From UBA1952 sp965246855 (GTDB taxonomy: Bacteria; Bacteroidota; Bacteroidia; Chitinophagales; Chitinophagaceae): 64,000 bases of DNA. Within the stretch, counting starts at the first letter, position 1. Every line of letters begins with the position of its first letter. The stretch is taken from the NCBI GenBank assembly GCA_965246855.1, contig CBDFFP010000009.1, forward strand, positions 124,001-188,000, read 5' to 3'. The position numbers and the translations under genes were made by a program. This document shows, piece by piece, positions 18,819-27,138 of this stretch. The notes beneath the pieces are model-generated. The model saw only the letters and a list, made by a program, of their open reading frames with translations, did no database searches and had not been told where the DNA came from.

Positions 18819-19352
18819 ATGAAAAAAATCGTTCTCTTCGCCGCTACCCTGATGGTCGGCGCATTTATGTTCGCAAGCTGCTCCGGTGGCAGCCCCAAGG
18901 CTTCTGCCGAAAAATACCTGACGGCCTTCTTCCGGATGGACTATGAGGAAGCGAAAAAATTCGCAACAGAGGATACCAAGAAGCAACTCGACATGATGGC
19001 GCAGCTTTCCGGCATGATGGGCGACACGATGAAGAAGCAGGCCAAAAAAGCTGTTGTGAATGTTACCGAGGTGAAAGAAGACGGCAACAACGCCACTGTT
19101 ACCTATACCGTGAAGCCCGACGGCGTGAAGCAGGACGCAGGCACGCAGACGCTAAAAATGATGAAGGAAAACGGCAAATGGCTGGCTTCGTGGAACAAGC
19201 AGGACGCGCTCGTCAGTATGGGCGGTGGTGCAGGCGCAGGCGCGGCAGAACCCGCTCCGGCTCCTATGGACAACAACATGGCTCCTGGCGCGACTCCAAT
19301 GGAACCTGCTGCTCCCGGAACGGCTCCTGCGGCGCCCGCTCCGGTGAAGTAA
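18819..19352 (+). CDS. DUF4878-like lipoprotein
   Basis: The 177-residue protein has a lipoprotein signal (MKKIVLFAATLMVGAFMFASC, Cys at residue 21). A small alpha+beta domain follows: PKASAEKYLTAFFRMDYEEAKKFATEDTKKQL, then beta strands NATVTYTVK and KWLASWNK. This pattern matches the DUF4878/NTF2-like lipoproteins. The last about 45 residues are a low-complexity A/P/G/M tail (GGGAGAGAAEPAPAP and after). Function is unknown. An intrinsic terminator follows. Confidence 0.8.
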   Translation: MKKIVLFAATLMVGAFMFASCSGGSPKASAEKYLTAFFRMDYEEAKKFATEDTKKQLDMMAQLSGMMGDTMKKQAKKAVVNVTEVKEDGNNATVTYTVKPDGVKQDAGTQTLKMMKENGKWLASWNKQDALVSMGGGAGAGAAEPAPAPMDNNMAPGATPMEPAAPGTAPAAPAPVK

Positions 19353-19377
19353 GTGCTTCTCTCCTAAAACGCTTTTG

Positions 19378-19411
19378 AAAAATCCCCCGGCATTGCGCCG
19401 GGGGATTTTTT
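19378..19411 (+). terminator. Intrinsic terminator
   Basis: AAAAATCCCCCGGC pairs with GCCGGGGGATTTTT around a 5-nt loop, 25 bases after the lipoprotein stop. Confidence 0.9.
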
Positions 19412-19495
19412 GGTGGGGGTGGTTAGGTAGAGCACCATTAGCCTGCGGCTTTTTAGCCTGTCCAGAATTTTAAAGAGAAGGCTGTTTCGGTTATA

Positions 19496-19564
19496 ATCTT
19501 TTGTCATCCCGAAGGGATCTTAGCAGACAGGAGCCGGCAAGTTCCCTTCGGGATGACAAAAGAT
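19496..19564. repeat. Dispersed hairpin repeat, TTTTGTCATCCCG family, copy 1
   Basis: A 22-nt arm (ATCTTTTGTCATCCCGAAGG..) pairs perfectly with its complement 25 bases later. The interior reads TCTTAGCAGACAGGAG. A second copy at 53953-54024 shares both arms and the interior. Confidence 0.88.
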
Positions 19565-19569
19565 TTCCG

Positions 19570-19675
19570 ACAACAAACGCATCCAAACCCTCCAACGCGA
19601 AGCGTCTAACGCCAAAGGCATCCAACGGCTTTAGCCTCTCCAACGCCAACGGCTTCCAACATTCCAACAGCGCCC
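19570..19675. repeat. TCCAACGCC-type dispersed repeat
   Basis: Degenerate units of the form CCAACGCCAAAGGCATCCAACGG and CCAACGCGAAGCGTCTAACG fill the spacer before the SpmAB-like gene. Related segments lie at 56140-56190 and 56335-56398. Confidence 0.75.
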
Positions 19676-19683
19676 TACTTTCG
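19676..19683 (+). promoter_or_regulatory. -7 box TACTTTCG
   Basis: TAnnTTCG followed by C, five bases before the ATG at 19689. The same TACTTTCGC occurs ahead of dcd. Confidence 0.45.
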
Positions 19684-19688
19684 CCCTT

Positions 19689-20960
19689 ATGCTCAACTAC
19701 GTCTGGATTCTTTTCTTCCTTGTTGGTATTGTGGTGGCGTTGATAAAAACGCTTTTCATTCCCGGCTCCGAAAACGTATTGTCCGACATGCTGACCGGCC
19801 TCTTCGGCGCGGCCAAAACAGGCTTTGAGATTTCCCTCGGTCTCACGGGCGTGATGACGATGTGGCTGGGCTTTATGAAAATCGGCGAGAAGGCAGGCGT
19901 GGTGAATGGGCTGGCCCGTGCTGTGGCGCCGCTGTTCCGCGTCTTGTTCAAAAACGTTCCGCCCGGCCACCCGGCCTATGGCTCCATCACTATGAACTTA
20001 TCGGCCAATATGCTTGGCTTGGGAAATGCGGCCACGCCGCTCGGCCTCAACGCCATGAAGGAATTGCAGGAGCTGAACCCGGAGAAGGAGCGCGCTACCG
20101 ATGCGCAGATTATGTTCCTCGTCCTCAACACGGCGGGCATCACGCTGGTGCCTTCGTCGGTCATAGCCATTCGCGCAGCAATGGCGGCGGAGCAGGGACT
20201 GAAAGGATTTAACGCCGCCGATATTTTCCTGCCCACCTTGCTGGCTACCACCATTGCGTTTATCTCCGGGATGATTATCGTGGCCGTTGCGCAGCGCATC
20301 AATCTGTTCCGGCTGCCGGTGCTGCTGTTTCTGCTTTTCTTTGGCGGACTGGCGTGGGGCATCTGGCAATACGTAAAGCATTTGGAAAGTACCGGCCTCA
20401 ATAGCGAACAAATCGGCGCGCGCGTCGGGGCGTTGGGAAGTGGATTTATTCTGCTCCTTATTACGCTCTTCATCGTGGCGGGCGTGGTGAAAAAGCAGAA
20501 GGTGTTTGAGAATTTTATTGAAGGCGCGAAAGGCGGCTTTGACGTGGCGCTGCGCATCATTCCCTACCTCATCGGGATGCTGTTGGCGATTTCGGTTTTC
20601 CGGTCTTCGGGTTGTATGGATTATCTGGTGGGCGGCATTACTTCTGTTGTTACGGCGCTGGGCTTGCCTACGCACTGGGTTCCGGTCATTCCGATTGCCC
20701 TGATGAAACCCCTGAGCGGCTCCGGCGCACAGGCTTTGATGGTGGACGTGATGAAGACACACGGCGTGGCTTCTTTTCCGGGAAAGCTCGCGGCGGTGTT
20801 GCAGGGGACAACAGAGACCACATTCTATGTGCTGGCCGTGTATTTTGGCTCGGTGGGCGTTACACGCAGCCGCAATGCGCTGGCGCTGGGATTGCTGGCG
20901 GATGCAATTGGCATGACGGCGGCAATCGTGATTATGTATTTGCTGAGTCCGCCGGTGTAG
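19689..20960 (+). CDS. SpmA/SpmB fusion, nucleoside-recognition (Gate) domain membrane protein
   Basis: The 423-residue integral membrane protein consists of two Gate-type halves. The N-terminal half is SpmA-like, with TGFEISLGLTGVMTMWLGFMKIGEKAG and GSITMNLSANMLGLGNAATPLG (about residues 30-115). The C-terminal half is SpmB-like, with IIPYLIGMLLAISVFR and MKPLSGSGAQALMVDVMKTHG (about 290-360). In Bacillus the separate proteins affect spore core dehydration, but fused forms are common in non-sporulating Bacteroidota and probably transport a solute that is still unknown. The stop codon is part of a palindromic repeat. Confidence 0.9.
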   Translation: MLNYVWILFFLVGIVVALIKTLFIPGSENVLSDMLTGLFGAAKTGFEISLGLTGVMTMWLGFMKIGEKAGVVNGLARAVAPLFRVLFKNVPPGHPAYGSITMNLSANMLGLGNAATPLGLNAMKELQELNPEKERATDAQIMFLVLNTAGITLVPSSVIAIRAAMAAEQGLKGFNAADIFLPTLLATTIAFISGMIIVAVAQRINLFRLPVLLFLLFFGGLAWGIWQYVKHLESTGLNSEQIGARVGALGSGFILLLITLFIVAGVVKKQKVFENFIEGAKGGFDVALRIIPYLIGMLLAISVFRSSGCMDYLVGGITSVVTALGLPTHWVPVIPIALMKPLSGSGAQALMVDVMKTHGVASFPGKLAAVLQGTTETTFYVLAVYFGSVGVTRSRNALALGLLADAIGMTAAIVIMYLLSPPV

Positions 20961-21022
20961 GGACACGCTGCGCGTGTCCGCAGGAAATGCAGGATGGGCG
21001 GACACGCGTAGCGTGTCCCTAC
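20957..21022. repeat. GTAGGGACACGC palindromic repeat, copy 1
   Basis: GTAGGGACACGC..CGCGTGTCCGC pairs with GCGGACACGCG..GCGTGTCCCTAC (25-nt arms, 2 mismatched central bases). The TAG at its left edge is the stop codon of the SpmAB-like gene. Copy 2 is at 28546-28644. Confidence 0.9.
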
Positions 21023-21087
21023 CGTTTGATCGGCAGACCAATAAACTCTAACACCAAAAACCTATCTTTCCGCAAGCATTTCCCTTC

Positions 21088-22761
21088 ATGAAAAAAGCCT
21101 TTCTCTTCGCTATCCTCGCGCTCCTTTCCCTTAAAAACGCAACCGCCCAAACCCGGCAGCGCGTGGCTTTAGAATCGGCAACCGTTTTCCTCTCTGGTGC
21201 GGAGCTTTTCTCTACCGCAAAACTTTCCCTGCCCTCGGGCGAAACGGAAATGCTGCTGACCAATGTGGCCGGAAACGTGAATGCCCAAACGCTGGTCATT
21301 ACCGCCACCAACGGCGTGGTGGTGCAAAGCGCGGTTTTCCAAAACAACTACCTCAATCCTGCCGACTCTACGCTTTCGCCGCGCGCAAGGGCGTTGAAGG
21401 ATTCTATTGTGCGCATTCAAGCTTCTATTGATGAACTTTCCTTGCGGAAAAGCGTGGTGGAAGAGCAAATCGCGACCATCCGCGACAACCGAAACATCAA
21501 AGGTGCGAACACCGGCGTGAGTGTGGTGGAACTGCAAAAGATGCTGGACCTGATGAGTGCTCGCTTGCTCACTTTGGTTACGGAGCAAAGCAAATTAGGA
21601 AAGCGCATCACCGCTTTGCAGGAAAGCGAGCAACGTTTTGCCGGACAGCTTGCGGAAGAACAACAGAAAGGCTATCAGCCAGGCGGACAGCTTCTGGTGA
21701 AGTTCTTTACGCCGGGCGCTACCAGCACCGACCTCGCCATGACCTATGTGGTTCCCAATGCGGGCTGGACGCCTTCCTACGATTTGCGCGTGGAAAGCAC
21801 GGCCAAGCCGGTGCGCCTTTTCTACAAAGCGCAGGTCTTCCAAAACAGTGGTATTGACTGGAAAAAAGTAAAGCTTTCCCTCTCTTCAGGCAATCCCGGC
21901 GAAGGCGCCGAAGCACCGCAGCTCGCGCCTTGGTATCTGGCGTTTTACAAGCCGGAGTATGTGCAGAATCAGAACGCTTATAATAGACAGAAGGCAGGAG
22001 GTTATCAAAACGCCGCGCCCGTTGCTACCAGCGCCTATGAAACCGAGGATAGAAAAGACGCGCCCGCTGGCGGACGGGCAGAAAACATGACCACCAACAA
22101 CATCCAGCAAAGCTCCATGAACCGCTACACGAGCGTGGACGCGGCGGGCATTGTGACCAATTTCGACATCGAGATTCCCTACGACATTCCGTCCGACGGC
22201 AAGCAGCACAACATAGGCATCAAAACTTATGACCTGCCCGCGACGTATCGCTACGTGGCCGTGCCGAAGCTGGATAAAGACGCCTTTTTGCAGGCGCAAA
22301 TCACCAAATGGGAAGACCTGAACCTGCTGCCCGCCCAGACGAGTATTTTCTTTGAAGGTTCTTATGTAGGACAAGGCATGATAGACCCGCGCAACGTGCG
22401 CGACACCATGAACCTCTCCTTGGGCCGCGACAAGCGCATTGTTATCCGCCGCGAGCGCGACAAGCTCTATCGCTCCGACAAGTTTATTGGCAGCAATATC
22501 CACGAAGCATTCACATACATCACTACGCTGCGCAACACCAAGAAAGAGCCGGTAACGTTGTTCCTCACCGACCAGTTTCCCGTTTCCAACGACAACGACA
22601 TCACCATTGAAGACAAGGAAGCGGAAGGTGCGCGGATAGAGGAAACCACTGGCCTTGCTACGTGGGAAGTAGCCCTCAAGCCCGGCGAAACGAAGAAACT
22701 GCGCCTCGCCTACACCGTGAAGCACCCGAAGGGAAGAGTATTGAGCAACAGCGGGCGGTAA
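21088..22761 (+). CDS. MuiA family (DUF4139) secreted protein
   Basis: The 557-residue protein has a signal peptide (KKAFLFAILALLSLKNATA, cleavage near AQ). A DUF4140-like N-terminal domain (residues about 25-125: VALESATVFLSGAELFSTAKLSLPSGETEMLLTNV) is followed by a coiled coil (about 105-195). A beta-rich DUF4139 domain follows (TYVVPNAGWTPSYDLRVES, DWKKVKLSLSSGNP, FDIEIPYDIPSDGKQHNIGI, ending PGETKKLRLAYTVKHPKG). The family name comes from a mucoidy-inhibitor annotation and its biochemistry is unclear. It lies alone between a palindromic repeat and a 43-bp tandem repeat. Confidence 0.88.
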   Translation: MKKAFLFAILALLSLKNATAQTRQRVALESATVFLSGAELFSTAKLSLPSGETEMLLTNVAGNVNAQTLVITATNGVVVQSAVFQNNYLNPADSTLSPRARALKDSIVRIQASIDELSLRKSVVEEQIATIRDNRNIKGANTGVSVVELQKMLDLMSARLLTLVTEQSKLGKRITALQESEQRFAGQLAEEQQKGYQPGGQLLVKFFTPGATSTDLAMTYVVPNAGWTPSYDLRVESTAKPVRLFYKAQVFQNSGIDWKKVKLSLSSGNPGEGAEAPQLAPWYLAFYKPEYVQNQNAYNRQKAGGYQNAAPVATSAYETEDRKDAPAGGRAENMTTNNIQQSSMNRYTSVDAAGIVTNFDIEIPYDIPSDGKQHNIGIKTYDLPATYRYVAVPKLDKDAFLQAQITKWEDLNLLPAQTSIFFEGSYVGQGMIDPRNVRDTMNLSLGRDKRIVIRRERDKLYRSDKFIGSNIHEAFTYITTLRNTKKEPVTLFLTDQFPVSNDNDITIEDKEAEGARIEETTGLATWEVALKPGETKKLRLAYTVKHPKGRVLSNSGR

Positions 22762-22762
22762 G

Positions 22763-22943
22763 GAGACGTCACCCCAAGGCATATTACAGTGTAACATGGG
22801 CACGGGTGACGCCACCCGAAGGCATATTACAGTGTAACATGGGTACAGGTGACGTCACCCCAAGGCATATTGCAGTGTAACATGGGTACAGGTGACGTCA
22901 CCCCAAGGCATATTACAGTGTAACATGGACACAGGTGACGTCA
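22763..22943. repeat. 43-bp tandem repeat, about four copies, with internal palindromes
   Basis: Starting 2 bases after the MuiA-like stop, the unit AAGGCATATTACAGTGTAAC..GGGTACA plus GGTGACGTCACC repeats with an exact 43-bp period (GGC at 22778, 22821, 22864 and 22907). GGTGACGTCACC is a 12-bp perfect palindrome, present five times with slight variants. TTACAGTGTAA forms a second small dyad. There are no spacers, so this is not a CRISPR array. Confidence 0.95.
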
Positions 22944-23096
22944 GTCCTGCCCTCGTTAGTTATTGTATGGGCATTGCTGTACACGTAATGGACTATCTTT
23001 AAATGCATTGTGTGCATTCTGAAACTCATCACTCAAGATGCCATCTGGCGCGCCTTTTGTAGCCGTTTTCATTCCTTAAACCCTAACCAACACCCT

Positions 23097-24263
23097 ATGA
23101 AAGCTGCTGTATTCCACGGCCCGAAGTCCATCTCCTGCGACACGGTCGAAGACCCCAAAATTGAAGAAGCGCGGGACATCATCCTGAAAGTCACCGCCAC
23201 CGCTATCTGCGGCTCCGATCTGCATATCTACAACGGCTCCCTGCCCACCACGCCGATGGTTTTGGGCCACGAGTTTATGGGCATCGTGGAGGAAGTGGGC
23301 GCGGGCGTGAAAAACCTGAAGCGCGGCGACCGCGTAGTGGTTCCTTTTCCTATTGCCTGTGGTCACTGCTTTTTCTGCAACCACAATGTGCCGGGCAACT
23401 GCGAAAACTCCAACCCCGACCACTACGGCCCGGAAGGTGGATTGCTCGACCAAAAGGGCGGCGCGCTGTTTGGCTACACCGACCTCTATGGCGGCTATAA
23501 CGGCGGACAGGCAGAGTATGTGCGCGTTCCTTACGGCGACTTCGGCCCGCGCAAAGTGCCCGACATCCTTACCGACGAGCAGGCGCTTTTCCTGACCGAT
23601 ATTTTCCCAACCGGCTACAGCGGCATCGACTGGGCCAACGTAAAGGGCGGCGAGACGGTAGCCATTTTCGGCGCCGGCCCGGTGGGCATTATGGCGGCCA
23701 AAAGCGCGTGGTTGCGCGGCGCGGCGCGCGTTATGATTGTGGACGTCCTGCAATACCGACTGGATAAAGCCAAAGCCACTTCCGGCGCCGAAACGATTTT
23801 GTGGGAAGATGATGGCCGCAACGTGATCGACCAAATCCGGGCGATGACCGGCGGGCGCGGTGCGGATGTCTGTGTGGAAGCCGTAGGCTTTGAGCCGGAG
23901 CGCAATATCCTGGACCGCGTGAAGGCGGTGGTGAACTTTGAGAAAGGCTCGCCCAAAGTGTTGGAAGCCTGCTTCACCGCCGTGCGCCGCAGTGGCTTTG
24001 TAAGTGTGCTGGGCGTGTATGCCACCACGCACGACAACTTCCCGGTGGGCCAGATTTTTGACAAAGGCCTCGGCATCCAAATGGGACAAGCACCCGCGCA
24101 TAAACACATCGACCACCTGCTGACCTGGGTAACGGAAGGCAAGGTGAAACTCGACGACATCATTACCCATCGGATGCGGCTGGAAGACGTGGCCCACGGC
24201 TACGACATTTTCCGCAACAAGAAGGAAGACTGCGTGAAAGTGGTGATGAAGCCACACGGGTAA
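23097..24263 (+). CDS. Zinc-dependent alcohol dehydrogenase (formaldehyde-dehydrogenase-like MDR)
   Basis: The 388-residue medium-chain dehydrogenase oxidises an alcohol or aldehyde with NAD(P). It starts at ATG 23097 (MKAAVFHG). Catalytic zinc ligands lie in AICGSDLH and LGHEFMG. The structural-zinc loop is CGHCFFCNHNVPGNC. The cofactor motif is GAGPVG, followed by the acidic strand end VMIVD. The insertion after residue about 110 (GGALFGYTDLYGGYNGGQAEY) and the overall length match glutathione-independent formaldehyde dehydrogenase-like enzymes. The substrate cannot be read from the sequence. It is a single gene closed by a strong terminator. Confidence 0.92.
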   Translation: MKAAVFHGPKSISCDTVEDPKIEEARDIILKVTATAICGSDLHIYNGSLPTTPMVLGHEFMGIVEEVGAGVKNLKRGDRVVVPFPIACGHCFFCNHNVPGNCENSNPDHYGPEGGLLDQKGGALFGYTDLYGGYNGGQAEYVRVPYGDFGPRKVPDILTDEQALFLTDIFPTGYSGIDWANVKGGETVAIFGAGPVGIMAAKSAWLRGAARVMIVDVLQYRLDKAKATSGAETILWEDDGRNVIDQIRAMTGGRGADVCVEAVGFEPERNILDRVKAVVNFEKGSPKVLEACFTAVRRSGFVSVLGVYATTHDNFPVGQIFDKGLGIQMGQAPAHKHIDHLLTWVTEGKVKLDDIITHRMRLEDVAHGYDIFRNKKEDCVKVVMKPHG

Positions 24264-24290
24264 TTCGCCCGGCAAACAGATTATTTGTAG

Positions 24291-24324
24291 GAACGCCCCG
24301 CACAACTGCGGGGCGTTCTTTTTA
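24291..24324 (+). terminator. Intrinsic terminator of the alcohol dehydrogenase gene
   Basis: GAACGCCCCGCA pairs with TGCGGGGCGTTC around CAAC, followed by TTTTT. Confidence 0.92.
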
Positions 24325-24344
24325 CTTCAGATGACTCTCATAAC

Positions 24345-24490
24345 GGGTGTCATTCCGACCGCAGAGGGAGGAACTGCGAAGCACTCGCCGAAGGCAATCT
24401 CGCAGCAGTTAAGACACAGCAGGTGGGACACATCATTATCCGGTTCAGCAAACGTGAGATCTCTCCCTAGCGGTCGAGATGACCCGTACT
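24345..24490. repeat. GTCATTCCGA dispersed hairpin repeat, copy 1
   Basis: Opens with GGGTGTCATTCCGACCG and closes with GGTCGAGATGACCCGTA. The interior shows AAGACACAGCA and GAGATC/CGCAG blocks. The better-preserved copy at 62278-62382 has the same ends and the same AGACACAGCA interior. It fills the 303-bp gap before the LEA-like lipoprotein. Confidence 0.8.
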
Positions 24491-24566
24491 TTGCAAACGA
24501 CCTTCTGTGAGCAGATTATTATCGTGTTTATTGCCAACGGCACATCCTTTTTATCCAACTTCTTTT

Positions 24567-25013
24567 ATGAAAAAAGCCTACTCCTTTCTACTGTTTTTGA
24601 GTCTCCTTCTCGCTTCCTGCGCCAGCCCCGCGCCGCTGCAATACAAAGGCGTTGACCGCGTGTTTCTGGGCAGCGTCAGTACGCAGGGTTTGCAGCTGGG
24701 GCTGGACTTAAAGCTTTACAATCCCAACGCCTTTTCGCTGGTACTCCGGGATGCCGATTTGCAGGCATTCATCAACAGCCGTCCGGCGGGAAAAGCGAAG
24801 ATGCTGAGCGATCAAACCGTTCCGGCCCGCGACACATTCACGCTGCCGGTGACGGTTTCGCTGGATGTTGCCAACATCCTCGGCAATGCTTTGGACATGC
24901 TGACGCAAAAAGACGTGATGGTGAAGCTAGAAGGAACGGTGCACGCCGGGAAAGGCGGTTTTGTCTTGCCGGTGCGCGTGCATTATGAAGGCCGGCAGAA
25001 GCTGAAGTTTTAA
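24567..25013 (+). CDS. LEA type 2 family lipoprotein
   Basis: The 148-residue protein starts at ATG 24567 with MKKAYSFLLFLSLLLASC (Cys18 lipobox). An upstream in-frame ATG would put 20 non-signal residues in front. The body is the immunoglobulin-like LEA14/WHy beta sandwich: LQLGLDLKLYNPNAFSLVLRDADLQAFIN, then TFTLPVTVSLD, and KLEGTVHAGKGGFVLPVRVHYEG. Such proteins are small envelope lipoproteins of unproven role, thought to bind hydrophobic or stress-related partners. A two-way terminator separates it from the convergent barrel gene. Confidence 0.85.
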   Translation: MKKAYSFLLFLSLLLASCASPAPLQYKGVDRVFLGSVSTQGLQLGLDLKLYNPNAFSLVLRDADLQAFINSRPAGKAKMLSDQTVPARDTFTLPVTVSLDVANILGNALDMLTQKDVMVKLEGTVHAGKGGFVLPVRVHYEGRQKLKF

Positions 25014-25018
25014 AAAGA

Positions 25019-25051
25019 GAAAAGGCTGTGCTCCTGGAGTACAGCCTTTCT
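25019..25051. terminator. Bidirectional terminator between convergent genes
   Basis: AAAGGCTGT pairs with ACAGCCTTT, and the inner CTCC pairs with GGAG. A-rich and T-rich flanks serve both strands. Confidence 0.8.
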
Positions 25052-25074
25052 TTATTTCTGTTTGTAAAACCTTC

Positions 25075-25878
25075 TTAAAATCTAAAACCAATCGAAAGCG
25101 CCGTGCGGATACCGGGCAACGGCAGCGCGCGGGAAACCCGGACAACGTTGTTGTCCACCTCAACATTGTCGAAATTTTGTCGCAGCTCCTGACGGGTTTG
25201 TTCCTTGCCATCCGCCGTTACGTTGCTCATGTCGGTTTGAGCGTCAAGGCTCAGGTTTCCACTCGTAAACATGGGCCCGAAGAAAGCCCAGTCGAGCGTA
25301 ACGCGATTGGAGAGGTTGAATTTGGCTCCGATTTGGAGTCCCCCCCCGCCGTAGTTGTATTTGCCTTTCAGGAGTACATCCTGCTGTCCGTTCGGCAGGC
25401 CCGGGTCTTTAATGGTATAGGGAAGGTCAAGGCTATAAGAACCGAAGCGCCCAAAAAAGCCAAGGTAAAAACCGCTGATGTTCTGGCTTCCAAAGTAGTA
25501 GCGGATTTCCGGCGTGATGGCATAGTTGCTGAACCGCGCGTTGGGCAGAAGCTTATCTGAAACCGTGTCGTTACCCACAACGCTTTTCAACGTGCTGGCA
25601 AAAGGCAGGCCTCGCTCCGGCCCGACGCGCACACTTAGACCTGCGGCCAGATTAGGTGTCAACGCCCGCTCGTATTGAAGCGTGATGTTGCCCATGACTG
25701 CCGACAGCAGGTTGATTTTCACCTCGTTGTTGAAATCACCCCTGCCTGAAGACCCCTTTCGCGGCATGGAGAAGGGGGTGGTGTTTGCCTTGGCTTCTGT
25801 GGAGGCGAGCGCCAGTGTTTGCGCTTGAGTGATGTTGGGAAGGAGCAGCAGGGTAGCCGCTGCCAGAAGAATTTTCAT
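25075..25878 (-). CDS. DUF3575-like outer-membrane beta-barrel protein
   Basis: The 267-residue protein has a signal peptide (MKILLAAATLLLLPNITQAQ). It continues with INLLSAVMGNITLQYERALTPNLAAGLSVRVG, the signature of the DUF3575-type barrels. Alternating amphipathic strands follow (ITPEIRYYFG, GFYLGFFGRFGSYSLDL, LQIGAKFNLSNRVTLDWAFFGP). The C-terminus TALSIGFRF ends in Phe as outer-membrane barrels do. It probably sits in the outer membrane. Ligand unknown. It is followed by a bidirectional terminator. Confidence 0.85.
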   Translation of the reverse strand: MKILLAAATLLLLPNITQAQTLALASTEAKANTTPFSMPRKGSSGRGDFNNEVKINLLSAVMGNITLQYERALTPNLAAGLSVRVGPERGLPFASTLKSVVGNDTVSDKLLPNARFSNYAITPEIRYYFGSQNISGFYLGFFGRFGSYSLDLPYTIKDPGLPNGQQDVLLKGKYNYGGGGLQIGAKFNLSNRVTLDWAFFGPMFTSGNLSLDAQTDMSNVTADGKEQTRQELRQNFDNVEVDNNVVRVSRALPLPGIRTALSIGFRF

Positions 25879-25959
25879 AAGGCTTTCAAAAGTTGAAGCC
25901 TCAAAGAAAAGCGAAAACCTTTAAGAATGCAATTCCGGCAGCGGGAAAATCTTCTTTTC

Positions 25960-26475
25960 CTACCGTGCCATAAAATACTCGCTAAAGGCATCTACGGCTT
26001 GGTGATCGGCGGCCACGGCGCGGTCAAAGTCTTCTTCCGAAACTTCGTGGCGCAGTACGGCGCGGCCCGCATCAATGAGGCGCAGGCTGATTTCGGTGAG
26101 CAGAATATTGTCCCACACACCGCCCGTAAAACCTTCTTCGCGTTGCAGGTGGCCGTGTGCGAAACCGCCTTCATGCAGCTCGCGCAGCTCGTCGCTCAAC
26201 ACTTCCAAAAGGGCCTTGCGCGTTTCCACTTCCATGCTGCGGAAATCCAGAGGGCGCAGACGCTCCAGCACCAGCACGGCGTGGGTTTCAAAATCGTCTT
26301 TGCGGAACAGCCGGTTCAGCAGTCCGTTGATGCCATTGGCAAAAGAGAGCTTATCGGCCTCTGCTTCAGCAGCGGCGGCGTCCTGATACATTTTTCCGGC
26401 TTCGGTGTCAGAAAGAGCAACGACGACGGCTTCGGTGCCGGCAGAAAGCTGGCGGGGATAGATTTGGGAGAACAT
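25960..26475 (-). CDS. Hypothetical protein, faintly kinase-like motif order
   Basis: 171 residues, no signal peptide or membrane segment, acidic and Ala/Leu-rich. I do not recognise the family. Residues about 100-150 read ELHEGGFAHGHLQ .. DNILLTEISLRLIDAGRAV. This resembles a protein-kinase catalytic loop and the following strand (HGxL..NILL..IRLIDxG), but the catalytic Asp of HxD is His here, so any kinase would be inactive. It ends 15 bases after dcd on the same strand and is probably co-transcribed with it. Confidence 0.6.
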   Translation of the reverse strand: MFSQIYPRQLSAGTEAVVVALSDTEAGKMYQDAAAAEAEADKLSFANGINGLLNRLFRKDDFETHAVLVLERLRPLDFRSMEVETRKALLEVLSDELRELHEGGFAHGHLQREEGFTGGVWDNILLTEISLRLIDAGRAVLRHEVSEEDFDRAVAADHQAVDAFSEYFMAR

Positions 26476-26490
26476 GGAATGCAGAGCTGC

Positions 26491-27027
26491 TTAAAATTTG
26501 TTCCGCCACATGGCGCTCTCCACCGGAAGGCCCGGCTGCGCGTTGTATTTGGCGTTCTTTTTCTGGTTGTAAGGAACGAGAATTTCGCCTTCTACGGGAA
26601 AATAAATGAGCTGTCCGATAGGCATTCCGGCATAAACGCGCACAGGCTGCTTCACGGAAATTTCCAGCGTCCAGTGGCCGCAAAAACCTACGTCGCCCTT
26701 GCCCGCTGTGGCGTGAATATCAATACCCAAACGGCCCGTGCTACTCTTCCCTTCCAGGAAAGGAACGTGTGCGTGGGTCTCGGTGTATTCCAGCGTTACG
26801 CCCAGATAGAAATGGTGGGGCAAGAGGATGATTCCTTCTTCAGGAATTTCAAAATGCGTGATTTCGTTGTGGCGGCGCGCGTCCAGAATCGGGTCTTTGT
26901 ACACGGCCAGTGCCTTACCCAGCCGTACATCGTAGGAATTAGAGCCGAGGCAGTCGCGGTCAAAAGGCGTAACGACAATCGTACCTTTTTCCATTTCCGT
27001 CAAAATGCGCGCGTCGGAGAGAATCAT
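26491..27027 (-). CDS. dcd: dCTP deaminase
   Basis: Dcd deaminates dCTP to dUTP, feeding dTMP synthesis. The 178-residue trimeric-dUTPase-fold protein has the expected length. Motifs are MILSDARIL, PFDRDCLGSNSYDVRLG, the active-site loop EGKSSTGRLGIDIHATAG, GFCGHWTLEI and the terminal QKKNAKYNAQPGLP. A TACTTTCG -7 box lies 5 bases upstream of its ATG. The downstream hypothetical gene is 15 bases away. Confidence 0.96.
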   Translation of the reverse strand: MILSDARILTEMEKGTIVVTPFDRDCLGSNSYDVRLGKALAVYKDPILDARRHNEITHFEIPEEGIILLPHHFYLGVTLEYTETHAHVPFLEGKSSTGRLGIDIHATAGKGDVGFCGHWTLEISVKQPVRVYAGMPIGQLIYFPVEGEILVPYNQKKNAKYNAQPGLPVESAMWRNKF

Positions 27028-27032
27028 GGCGG

Positions 27033-27040
27033 CGAAAGTA
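27033..27040 (-). promoter_or_regulatory. -7 box TACTTTCG for dcd
   Basis: TAnnTTCG followed by GC, ending 5 bases before the dcd start. Identical in sequence and placement to the box before the SpmAB-like gene. Confidence 0.45.
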
Positions 27041-27138
27041 GGGAATGGGGAATAGGTATTAGGGAACAGGGATTAAGTTTGGATAGGCTTTGCTCCGCCC
27101 CCATTATTCATTGTTCATTACTCATTAATCATTGCCGA

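Noticed and set aside
22763..22943. Possible CRISPR array
   Set aside because: The repeat is purely tandem with a 43-bp period and no unique spacers, and there are no cas genes.
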